Shown one piece after another: positions 1-5,150 of a stretch of DNA of 5,543 bases (its first letter is position 1; each line of letters opens with the position of its first letter). Origin of the DNA: Chloroflexota bacterium (lineage in GTDB: Bacteria; Chloroflexota; Limnocylindria; Limnocylindrales; CSP1-4); NCBI GenBank assembly GCA_013695505.1, contig JACDAH010000487.1:1-5543 (forward strand), in the 5' to 3' direction. A model generated the notes under the pieces. The model was not told the DNA's origin. It made no database searches and was given only the letters and a program-made list of their open reading frames with translations. Made by a program: the position numbers and the translations under genes.

Positions 1-928
1 GGACGCCGGCGTCCACAGCGTCGAGGAGCGTGCCGTAGCCGCCGTGACAGATCGCGGCGGCGCACCGGTCGAGGACGGCGCGTTGGGGAACGTACGGGAG
101 GACCCTCACACCGGGCCGTTGGTCCCCGAGCGAGGCGGGGTCGACGTTGGGCCCTACCACCATCAACAGGTCGACGGGCGCGTCGCCAAGGCCCTCCTGG
201 ATCGACGGGAAGAACCGCAGCTCGTTCGCCGGGTCGTTGAATACGGTGCCGAGCGTCGCGTAGACCAAGGGGCGCTCGACGCCCAACCCGGCCACCGCCT
301 CGGGTGGGGAACCGCTACCCGGTGCCAGGCCGGGATGGAACGACCGGAGCCCGGACGGCAACCGGAAGGTCGGGTCGTGAAGGGCCGGCGGGGCGAAGCA
401 GATCACGAGCTCGTCTCGCAGTTCGACCGCACCACGATCTGGTGGCAGGCCGAGTCGCGCCCGCGCGTCGTGGAGGGCGAGCGCGACGGCTGTCAGGACG
501 CCGTCTGTCATCAACGTGGGCGACGCGACCTGCAGCGCGGCGGAGGGCACGCCCAACATCTCGGCCGCCAGGGACCCTCCGAATTCCGTTGTCTCGCGGA
601 CAATGAGGTCGGGGCGCCATCGATCGGCGAGGCCCGCGACATCAGTGGCCAAGCGCTCGGCCGTCATCCGCACGAACTTGTGCGCGAAGAAGGTGTCGAA
701 GGTGACGTCGGGTGGTGGCTTGAGCTCCGGCGGGATCGTCGATTCCACGCCATGGAGCCAGTCGAGGCCCACGGGTGAAGCGCTCAATCCCTCACGTTCC
801 ACGACCGGGCCGAAGGACGCCGACGTCCCCACCCGCACGTCATGCCCAGCCGCGACGAGGGCATGCGCCAGCGGCAACAGCGGCCGGAAGTGGCCGTAGC
901 CGGGTTGCGTCGTCAGCAGCACCCGCAT
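1..928 (-). CDS. GT1-family (UGT/MGT-like) glycosyltransferase, C-terminus beyond window
   Basis: A cytoplasmic sugar transferase of the GT-B fold, expected to move a sugar from an NDP-sugar to a small-molecule or lipid acceptor; the acceptor cannot be told from sequence. Reading the minus strand from the ATG at 926-928 gives 309 codons that run off the window. The N-terminus MRVLLTTQPGYGHFRPLLPL is the classic first Rossmann strand and loop of GT1 enzymes, with His13 in the position of the catalytic base. Residues 219-228 (RPLVYATLGT) open the C-terminal nucleotide-binding domain. Residues 279-300 carry the donor-site signature, YVPQ followed by CHGGYGT. Family members usually have about 380-420 residues, so roughly the last 80-110 are missing, only because of the window edge. 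An in-frame TAG at 968-970 and no other ATG support this start. No good Shine-Dalgarno lies in front of it, so it may be poorly led or leaderless. Closest in style to macrolide/EryCIII-type transferases. Confidence 0.93.
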   Translation of the reverse strand, partial: MRVLLTTQPGYGHFRPLLPLAHALVAAGHDVRVGTSASFGPVVEREGLSASPVGLDWLHGVESTIPPELKPPPDVTFDTFFAHKFVRMTAERLATDVAGLADRWRPDLIVRETTEFGGSLAAEMLGVPSAALQVASPTLMTDGVLTAVALALHDARARLGLPPDRGAVELRDELVICFAPPALHDPTFRLPSGLRSFHPGLAPGSGSPPEAVAGLGVERPLVYATLGTVFNDPANELRFFPSIQEGLGDAPVDLLMVVGPNVDPASLGDQRPGVRVLPYVPQRAVLDRCAAAICHGGYGTLLDAVDAGV

Positions 929-1096
929 TGGAGGAGTGTATGACGACCACGAAGAGTCAGGCCCGCACTAGTTGAACCCCTGAGAGCGGCCAAGCGCACT
1001 GAGTGGCTGCTGCGTGGCACGGTAGAACGGCTTTACGCGGCTTCCGGCGAGGCGCCGGGTACTGGACCCGATCGAACCGCCAGAGAACTGCCGCTT

Positions 1097-1145
1097 GACG
1101 CCTGAGCGTCTTAGGGCCGCCGGTCGAGCCGCCGCCGTCGGCCCT
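1097..1145. other. Two adjacent inverted repeats between two minus-strand genes
   Basis: Two perfect dyads lie side by side: GACGC-CTGA-GCGTC (1097-1110, 5-bp arms, 4-nt loop) and AGGGCCG ... CGGCCCT (1113-1119 with 1139-1145, 7-bp arms, 19-nt loop). They sit 36 bp past the stop of the coiled-coil gene, where a transcription terminator would be expected. No T-run follows on the minus strand, so intrinsic termination is doubtful. In DNA this GC-rich, short dyads also arise by chance. Confidence 0.22.
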
Positions 1146-1180
1146 CTCGATTGACCGGGGCGAGCCAGGAAGACGGACAG

Positions 1181-1606
1181 TCAGCCGCCTTCCCGAGGCG
1201 ATTTGTCGCGGGCGCGCCGCTGCGCTACCTGGAAGGCAGCCCGGGCGTCTGACTCGAGGCGTTCCGCGACCGCCAGCTCCTGGTCGGCCCGAACCACGTC
1301 GCCGTCAGCGGTCCTCGCCGCGATCTGAGAGCCCTCCGCGACAAGGCGTGCGGCCTGTCGGGCTCGCTCCGCCGCAAACTTGGCCTTGTTCGCGGCATCC
1401 ATTGCGGCGAGGGCTGCCACTTCAGCCTCGCCCGCCGCCTCCTCAGCCTCTTTGGCCAGCGCGACGGCTGCCTCGGCCACACCGCGTGCAGCTCGGGCAG
1501 CCGTGGCACCGCGCTCGGCGACCCGCCAATCAATCAACAAGTCCGGGAGCTGGCGGCCTTCGTCGCCGGCGGAAGAGTCAGTCACCTTCTGGCCTCGGCT
1601 GGTCAT
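1181..1606 (-). CDS. Hypothetical Ala-rich coiled-coil protein, 141 aa
   Basis: Not assignable to a named family with certainty; it resembles conserved hypothetical coiled-coil proteins of high-GC environmental bacteria. From the ATG at 1604-1606 the product has 141 residues. The first ~20 are polar and probably disordered, then PDLLIDWRVAERG (21-33) opens an almost unbroken helix to about residue 133. That helix is full of Ala, Glu, Arg and Lys in heptad-like spacing (AEAAVALAKEAEEAAGEAEV, 44-63). The tail is basic (RRARDKSPREGG). There is no signal peptide, Cys or membrane segment, so it is probably a soluble, self-associating cytoplasmic rod. The frame also stays open upstream to an ATG at 1679-1681 (166 aa), but that extension is Arg-rich, unlike the rest, and overlaps a promoter-like sequence; a GTG a few codons inside (VTDSS) is a third option. 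TGA stop at 1181-1183. Function unknown. Confidence 0.68.
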   Translation of the reverse strand: MTSRGQKVTDSSAGDEGRQLPDLLIDWRVAERGATAARAARGVAEAAVALAKEAEEAAGEAEVAALAAMDAANKAKFAAERARQAARLVAEGSQIAARTADGDVVRADQELAVAERLESDARAAFQVAQRRARDKSPREGG

Positions 1607-1654
1607 GCGAGACGGTGCCGCGTCCGAGGGGGCTCGCAGCAGGCGCCGAGCCCT

Positions 1655-1684
1655 AGAATAATTTCGCTTTCGTCGAGACATCAA
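1655..1684 (-). promoter_or_regulatory. Candidate sigma-70-type promoter for the coiled-coil gene
   Basis: Read on the minus strand, TTGATG (1679-1684) and TATTCT (1655-1660) are separated by 18 bp, each matching 4 of 6 consensus bases. They lie in a short A/T-rich patch that stands out from the GC-rich surroundings. If real, transcription would start near 1648, which favours the ATG at 1606 over the longer start at 1681. Judged by eye only. Confidence 0.33.
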
Positions 1685-1710
1685 CCGCCTGGCCAGAGGC
1701 GAACAGAAGC

Positions 1711-1739
1711 CTGCCCGGGCGCATCGGACGGCCTACAAT
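1711..1739 (+). promoter_or_regulatory. Candidate promoter for the plus-strand pre-ATP-grasp remnant
   Basis: TACAAT at 1734-1739 matches 5 of 6 bases of a -10 box. Seventeen bases upstream, CTGCCC (1711-1716) is a weak -35 box (3 of 6). A start near 1746 would give a leader of about 32 nt before the GTG at 1778, with GGGAG (1761-1765) as a rather distant ribosome site. With the oppositely oriented candidate at 1655-1684 it forms a divergent control region. Confidence 0.3.
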
Positions 1740-1777
1740 CGCGTCCCGAGGAACGAGGCTGGGAGCGTCACTGCACC

Positions 1778-1990
1778 GTGTCCGACTACGAACAGCTGGA
1801 GCATTCGCTGGGCTCGGCGCTGGCGGCGAACAGCGCCGGCTCCGACGTCGAACACGTTGTCATCGCCCTGCCGTCGTACAGCGTCAGCGAGTCGCTCCTG
1901 TCGCACGACGGCGACCGCATCCCGGCCCTCGAGCACCGCTACCTCAACGCGCTGTTTATGCTCGGCCGCGCCCTCATGTCCGGTCGCTGA
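1778..1990 (+). pseudogene. Truncated N-terminus of a pre-ATP-grasp-type protein
   Basis: A 70-codon frame with a GTG start. Residues 26-62 (HVVIALPSYSVSESLL ... DRIPALEHRYLNALFML) look like the pre-ATP-grasp segment found at the front of long ATP-grasp ligase-like proteins. In those, a strand followed by an LPSYS-type loop precedes a conserved 'RIPALEHRYL' helix. I recall this from memory of such proteins and could not search for it. Full-length relatives are several hundred residues long and carry the ATP-binding lobes after this point; here translation stops seven residues after the last recognisable one. The TGA stop (1988-1990) lies inside a 28-bp repeat also present at 5123-5150, so the gene appears to have been cut by insertion or recombination at that repeat. 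A possible later scrap of the same gene is at 2148-2180 in another frame. Codon use is still strongly GC3-rich, suggesting recent loss. Expression as a 70-aa peptide is possible but unproven. Confidence 0.5.
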
Positions 1991-2005
1991 GGGCCGTTTC
2001 GACCG
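1978..2005 (+). repeat. 28-bp dyad repeat, copy 1
   Basis: Identical over 28 bp to 5123-5150, in the same orientation. Its core is an inverted repeat, CGGTCG-N13-CGACCG. Weaker similarity continues to 2030: a GGC.CTCCCCAC stretch, then CTCGAGCGA after a gap relative to copy 2. The stop codon of the truncated pre-ATP-grasp frame lies inside this copy. Confidence 0.85.
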
Positions 2006-2298
2006 TGGGCCCTCCCCACTCCTCGAGCGACCCATCGGAGAAGGCTCGCGTGTCCGGGCGATGATCCAAACGGTTGGCGGTCTGGACGAGGCCTACCCGC
2101 CGAGTTGCTGTGGCGCCTCCGACAACTCTAGCCCCCAGCAGCCATGCAGTGTCCTCGACTACTACCTCGAGGTCGGCTGACGAGGATCCCCGACCTCGGC
2201 ACGTCCGACCGAGCGGTTAACAGCCGCCGGTCTTGAGGCCCTTTCAAGCACGAAAACAGACGACAATCACGATGAGTTAGTCACGCAGTCAGTCCCCG
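1991..2298. other. Gene-free stretch after the truncated gene
   Basis: About 300 bp with no intact gene. It holds the rest of repeat copy 1 and its degenerate extension (to 2030), a possible coding scrap (2148-2180), and a locally A/T-richer stretch (about 2233-2290: CAAGCACGAAAACAGACGAC and similar) that is probably true intergenic sequence. I saw no RNA gene or clear terminator. Confidence 0.5.
2148..2180 (+). pseudogene. Possible second scrap of the pre-ATP-grasp gene
   Basis: This short stretch reads SVLDYYLEVG followed by TGA. A 'VLDYYL'-type helix is what I expect a few dozen residues after the 'RIPALEHRYL' helix in proteins of the preceding fragment's kind. It lies in a different frame, about 170 bp downstream, with the 28-bp repeat between. 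If real, the gene was split by an insertion of roughly 100-150 bp and then frameshifted. Eleven codons is little evidence and chance is a real alternative. Confidence 0.25.
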
Positions 2299-2565
2299 TC
2301 ACAGTCGTGCTCCGGTGCGTACACCGGTAATAGCGAAGGACGACGACAACCCGCTGATCGACAGGGAGACGCGACAACCCGCGCGCGAGCTGAGCGTGGT
2401 CCGAGATCGCGCCGCTGCGAGGTCGTCGTCTCGCAGGACCATCCGGGCGACGTTGTACGGGCCGGGCGCACGCGAGGCGGCCAGAATATCGAACGCGACG
2501 CGATCGCCACGCGCGGCGCGCTCGACGAGGCTCACATCCGTCGTGTCGCCGACCGACGTCGTCAC
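2299..2565 (-). pseudogene. Truncated ECF sigma factor, start of region 2 only
   Basis: The GTG at 2563-2565 opens an 88-codon frame whose first ~50 residues are the start of an ECF sigma factor: DVSLVERAARGDRVAFDILA (10-29), then VARMVLRDDDLA (39-50). This matches the beginning of the intact sigma at 4044-4598 (DLVIRASTGDHDAF ... LILRRDDLASDAVQEAL). At residue ~50, where 'xDAVQEALxxAW' of region 2.2 should follow, similarity ends abruptly at about 2416. The rest is Ser/Arg-rich, unlike any sigma, and no other frame restores it. Regions 2.3-2.4 and 4 are absent, so it cannot act as a sigma factor. The start is 3 nt after the TAG of the upstream membrane protein (TAG-GCG-GTG), so the two were once, and perhaps still are, cotranscribed and translationally coupled. 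Confidence 0.72.
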
Positions 2566-2568
2566 CGC

Positions 2569-2928
2569 CTACCGGTGCTCGTACATCTGACGGTACTCAT
2601 CGGTCGACGTCATCGAGAGCGAGCCGTCCAACCCTGCGCCGCGCCCGTACATTCGTCGGTACTCGTCGGTCGCGCTCTCTGGCACGAACGTCTCGGTCGC
2701 GTCCGAAGGTGTCTGCACGTGCTCCAAGTGGTACTCCGCCGTGGAGGAACTCGACGTCGGTCTTGCAGGGGCCGGAGCGACTACTGCGCCGGCCACGATG
2801 GCTGGCACCTGGATCGCTCCGATTGATGCAAGGATCCCCACAACGATCCCGGCCCCGAAGACCCGTCGCGGCCTGCTGGTGTCGGCGGCAGCGCCGTGCG
2901 GTTGCGGGCGACGTGAAGGAACGTACAT
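2569..2928 (-). CDS. Small membrane-anchored protein with duplicated TDEYR-x-MY motif, 119 aa
   Basis: Family not recognised. The ATG at 2926-2928 has a good ribosome site (AAGGAG, 2935-2940, 6 nt away) and is preferred over an in-frame start 17 codons upstream. The basic, Pro-rich N-terminus (1-22, PSRRPQP, RPRR) is followed by one long hydrophobic segment (24-51, VFGAGIVVGILASIGAIQVP and on), then a Pro/Ser linker and an acidic, polar tail. By the positive-inside rule the tail should face outside; a long signal peptide is an alternative reading. The tail ends with two copies of one motif, TDEYRRMYGR (87-96) and TDEYRQMYEHR (109-119), spaced exactly 22 residues apart. The stop is 3 nt before the broken ECF sigma gene, so the protein was probably part of that sigma locus, perhaps as a regulator or target. 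It is also downstream of and parallel to the intact sigma operon, after a 222-bp gap. Confidence 0.75.
   Translation of the reverse strand: MYVPSRRPQPHGAAADTSRPRRVFGAGIVVGILASIGAIQVPAIVAGAVVAPAPARPTSSSSTAEYHLEHVQTPSDATETFVPESATDEYRRMYGRGAGLDGSLSMTSTDEYRQMYEHR
2580..2672 (-). repeat. Internal 27-nt direct repeat, 66-nt period, coding the TDEYR motifs
   Basis: Positions 2580-2606 and 2646-2672 match at 23 of 27 bases and are offset by 66 nt (22 codons). They encode the two TDEYR-R/Q-MY motifs at the C-terminus of the small membrane protein, pointing to an in-frame duplication that kept its reading frame and protein motif. Confidence 0.8.
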
Positions 2929-2934
2929 GAGTGT

Positions 2935-2940
2935 CTCCTT
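2935..2940 (-). promoter_or_regulatory. Ribosome binding site fixing the start of the small membrane protein
   Basis: Minus-strand AAGGAG, 6 nt before the ATG at 2926-2928. It is the clearest Shine-Dalgarno in the window and decides this start against the longer in-frame alternative, which would begin inside the leader. Confidence 0.75.
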
Positions 2941-3150
2941 CAAAGCGTTCAGTTCGGACGAGAGAACCCGGCTACACAAGGTCTGAGTCCGCGAACGGAA
3001 GGTAGGAAGCGACCAATGGGAAACGAGCGGAGCGGCGCTTCGGTCATCAGTCCATGAGCGACCCTCCCGCGGGCGACGGGTTAACGGCCAACGGAGACGA
3101 CGGCCCGCCCGAAACCGAGGTGCCTGGCGTCGCCCGCGATGCGCACGCGA

Positions 3151-4047
3151 TCATGGCGTCGTGAACCGGAGGTCGTGCGCGAATTTCGGGAACCAGTCGG
3201 CCTCCGCGCCGTCGGCGATGTTCGGGGTCAGGACGATCACGTACTGGCGGCGCCCGTGGATCGCGACGAAGACGAAGTCGCGGGACGGGAAGTCGTGGCC
3301 GTTCGGCGGATAGGTCTGGTAGCCATATCGCGCGTCCTCGCCGTCGAGACTGTCCCGGCCGATCGTGCGGGGCAGCTCCGACGAGGCGGGCGGGTTGACG
3401 TTCTCGAGCCGAAGGAACTCGAGGACCTCGACCGCCAGATCGTCGACCGCGCGGGATCTGAACGTGCCGCACCCTGAGCATGGTTTTGGCGCGCCCGCGC
3501 CCGGGCCGCCCACGAGGACGAACAGCTGCCCGGCGTTCCAGGGAACGAATTGCGTGACCCCGTGGGGTCCGGCGAGGAACGGATCGTCGAAGACGGACCA
3601 GTCCGCGTTGTAGGAGACCGACCACCCGTACGCCGGGTTCGCGAACGTCTTGTACGAGGGGAGAGGCGTCCCGAAGTCGCCACCAGCCGCTTCGGTAGGT
3701 GCCGGCGACGGCGAGGTGGACGACGAGGCCGAGGGTGACGAGGTAGCGCCCGGACCGACGACGGGCGATCGTACCAGCGTCGCTCCGAGCACGACCGCGA
3801 CGACGAGTGCGGCGGCGAGGCTGATCACGGCGATCCCAGGCCGCAGGTTGGCAATGCCGCCGCGGACAACGTTCGTCTCGCCCGCGCCTATCCAGGAGCT
3901 GCCGATCAGGGCAACGAGGGCCGGACGCGGTCGGACGCTTCGGGTCGACTCGATCGCTCGAGCCAGCGGCTCGGGCGGCGGCGTGGTCGTGGCGTCGCCA
4001 TGGAGCCAGGCGCCGAGGGTCCCTTCGAGGTCGTTCTGGGCGGTCAT
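3151..4047 (-). CDS. Putative membrane-spanning anti-sigma factor, 298 aa
   Basis: Likely holds the ECF sigma factor encoded just upstream at the membrane and releases it on a signal. Its ATG overlaps the sigma stop (ATGA, 4044-4047), the usual coupling for such pairs. Order of parts: cytoplasmic N-terminal region 1-70 with LGAWLHGDA (11-19) and PPEPLARAIESTR (24-36), one membrane helix (about 71-91, GIAVISLAAALVVAVVLG), a Ser/Pro/Thr linker (100-120), then an extracytoplasmic domain (about 125-298). That domain begins YGWSVSYNADWSVF (140-153), a pattern seen in PsbP-like or lipoprotein-like sensor domains, and has a CSGC pair (Cys190, Cys193), the only two cysteines. The zinc anti-sigma motif (HxxxCxxC) is absent from the cytoplasmic part, so this would be a non-zinc anti-sigma. 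The role rests on position and topology, not on a diagnostic motif. An alternative is a sigma-regulated membrane sensor of other function. Confidence 0.85.
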   Translation of the reverse strand: MTAQNDLEGTLGAWLHGDATTTPPPEPLARAIESTRSVRPRPALVALIGSSWIGAGETNVVRGGIANLRPGIAVISLAAALVVAVVLGATLVRSPVVGPGATSSPSASSSTSPSPAPTEAAGGDFGTPLPSYKTFANPAYGWSVSYNADWSVFDDPFLAGPHGVTQFVPWNAGQLFVLVGGPGAGAPKPCSGCGTFRSRAVDDLAVEVLEFLRLENVNPPASSELPRTIGRDSLDGEDARYGYQTYPPNGHDFPSRDFVFVAIHGRRQYVIVLTPNIADGAEADWFPKFAHDLRFTTP

Positions 4048-4598
4048 GCAATGGACTCCTGGGCGACGCCCGCCGCGCGCTCGTCGGCCTCAAGAGCTGC
4101 GCGAAGCGAAGTGTGGGCGCGGTTGAGCCGGGACTTGTAGGTGCCGATCGGGATATCCATGACCTTGGCGGCCTCAGCGTCCGGCAGTCCCAGGTAGTGG
4201 TGGACGACGAGGACCGCTCGATGCTCGGCCGAGAGATGCTGGAAGCCACGCTCGAGCTGGTCTCGATCGGCAAGGGCGGACGCCGAGTCGTCGGTGCCCG
4301 GTCCGTGGATGGAGTCGACCTGGATCTGGATCGGTCCACGCTTCGCTCGTCGCAGCTCGTGGTAACAGGCGCGCACGACGAGGCGGTTGAGCCACGCGTC
4401 GAAGCGGTCCGGGTTGCGGACGGCCCGGATGTGGAGCCAGGCTGAGGTGAGCGCCTCCTGAACCGCATCTGATGCGAGGTCGTCCCGGCGAAGGATTAGC
4501 TGGGCGGTTCGGTGGAGCCGACCGTAGGCGTCGGTCGCCAGCGACGCGAATGCGTCGTGGTCACCGGTGCTCGCGCGAATGACGAGGTCTCGTGGCAT
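4044..4598 (-). CDS. ECF-family RNA polymerase sigma factor, 184 aa
   Basis: An alternative sigma factor that directs RNA polymerase to a dedicated set of promoters. It has the two-domain ECF layout and normal length. Region 2 spans about 3-85: DLVIRASTGDHDAF (4-17), the core-binding LRRDDLASDAVQEALTSAW (36-54), then DRFDAWLNRLVVRACYHELR (64-83) for -10 recognition and melting. Region 4 spans about 117-172: FQHLSAEHRAVLVVHHYLGL (119-138), then the helix-turn-helix EAAKVMDIPIGTYKSRLNRA (142-161) for -35 recognition. There is no C-terminal extension. It is the first gene of a two-gene operon with the anti-sigma protein. The ATG at 4596-4598 puts MPRDLVIRAS directly at the domain start; no strong ribosome site precedes it. 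Upstream, a minus-strand GGAAC (4666-4670) resembles an ECF -35 box but lacks a convincing -10 partner, so autoregulation is only possible. Confidence 0.95.
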   Translation of the reverse strand: MPRDLVIRASTGDHDAFASLATDAYGRLHRTAQLILRRDDLASDAVQEALTSAWLHIRAVRNPDRFDAWLNRLVVRACYHELRRAKRGPIQIQVDSIHGPGTDDSASALADRDQLERGFQHLSAEHRAVLVVHHYLGLPDAEAAKVMDIPIGTYKSRLNRAHTSLRAALEADERAAGVAQESIA

Positions 4599-4758
4599 CG
4601 ACGTCCAAGCCTGTGGCGACCTTCCGGGCCGCTGTCGAGACTATGAGGCGAGATTTCGACGCATCGTTCCATCTTGGTCGCAGACCGATGAAGGCGGGCA
4701 ATCGGTGGGAGCGTACCTCCGACCTTCCGAGGCAAAGCCGACGGGTGGACGAGGGTGG

Positions 4759-4780
4759 ACGGGTCATATACCTGACCCGT
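4759..4780. promoter_or_regulatory. Perfect palindrome ACGGGTCA-N6-TGACCCGT, candidate operator
   Basis: Two 8-bp arms (4759-4766 and 4773-4780) match perfectly around an A/T-rich TATACC centre, about 160 bp upstream of the ECF sigma gene and the only long A/T-centred dyad seen in the window. Symmetric half-sites with a 6-bp spacer suit a dimeric repressor or activator. No T-run follows on either strand, which argues against a terminator. It is preceded by a near-perfect tandem GGGTGGACGA/GGGTGGACGG (4743-4762) that overlaps the left arm. Confidence 0.35.
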
Positions 4781-4917
4781 TCTGGTTAGAGCGACCGCCG
4801 TGCCTCTACATCGAATGGGTGAACCGCCGCGGACGGTCGGAAGTTGCTCCAGTCGTCAGGTGTCGTGCTCTCCTGGGACTTGCGGAACCCAGCGAATTCG
4901 TACTGGACTGTCGGTCA

Positions 4918-5070
4918 GGTGAAGATCCGCCATGTCACGCCGTCGAAGAGGACGAGGCATCGCCCATCGTCGGCCACAACGACTGCCGCGAGCAGCTGCG
5001 CGCCGGAGTGTGGTTCGTCTGACGTGAGACACGCGGGGAAGCGGGCGAGAGTGAGAGACGTGACACTCTG
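4918..5070 (-). pseudogene. Coding-like remnant, 51 codons, no start codon
   Basis: The minus-strand frame between stops at 5071-5073 and 4915-4917 ends in a protein-like stretch, AQLLAAVVVADDGRCLVLF followed by DGVTWRIFT and TGA. Third positions are mostly G or C. After that TGA the same frame stays protein-like (EFAGFRK, DDWSNFRPSAAVHPFDVEAR) until TAA at 4786-4788, so one gene may have been broken by a nonsense change. There is no ATG or ribosome site at its front. Family not recognised; chance cannot be excluded. Confidence 0.25.
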
Positions 5071-5122
5071 TCACACCGTCGCGAGTCTGAACCGCTCGGG
5101 CCTCCCGGCGTGCCGACCCCAG

Positions 5123-5150
5123 GTCCGGTCGCTGAGGGCCGTTTCGACCG
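5123..5150 (+). repeat. 28-bp dyad repeat, copy 2
   Basis: Identical to 1978-2005 in the same orientation. Here the dyad has 7-bp arms, CCGGTCG-N13-CGACCGG (5125-5151). Downstream, a GGCACTCCCCCAC stretch and CTCGAGCGA (5176-5184) mirror those after copy 1 with a length difference, so the repeated unit is probably longer than the perfect match. It lies on the 3' side of the broken adenosine deaminase gene. Confidence 0.85.

Noticed and set aside
44..778. Long plus-strand open frame of 244 codons, with others at 304-606 and 516-899
   Set aside because: These lie antisense to the glycosyltransferase gene, whose minus-strand frame carries clear GT1 motifs. Their products are Arg/Gly-rich with no recognisable fold.
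775..975. Plus-strand ATG at 940 with a good GGAGGAG in front
   Set aside because: The frame ends after 11 codons (MTTTKSQARTS), and the GGAGG is on the strand opposite the glycosyltransferase start it overlaps. Probably coincidence.
1113..1145. Hairpin as an intrinsic terminator of the coiled-coil gene
   Set aside because: The 19-nt loop and lack of a T-run on the minus strand make this weak, so it is listed only as an inverted repeat.
2580..2672. Start of a CRISPR-like array
   Set aside because: There are only two diverged copies, and they encode a repeated protein motif in frame. This is a coding duplication.
3047..4468. 473-codon minus-strand frame, the longest in the window
   Set aside because: It runs through both the sigma and anti-sigma genes in another frame. 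The product is Arg/Ser/Pro-rich shadow translation, while the other frames contain the real domains.
4644..4670. ECF-type autoregulatory promoter upstream of the sigma gene
   Set aside because: A GGAAC box is present on the minus strand at 4666-4670, but no CGTC- or TCTGA-like -10 box occurs 16-17 bp downstream, so it is not listed as a promoter.
4567..5022. 151-codon plus-strand frame starting inside the sigma gene's 5' end
   Set aside because: It starts antisense within the ECF sigma coding region, has mixed composition and matches no family I know. The antisense frame at 4918-5070 looks more protein-like.
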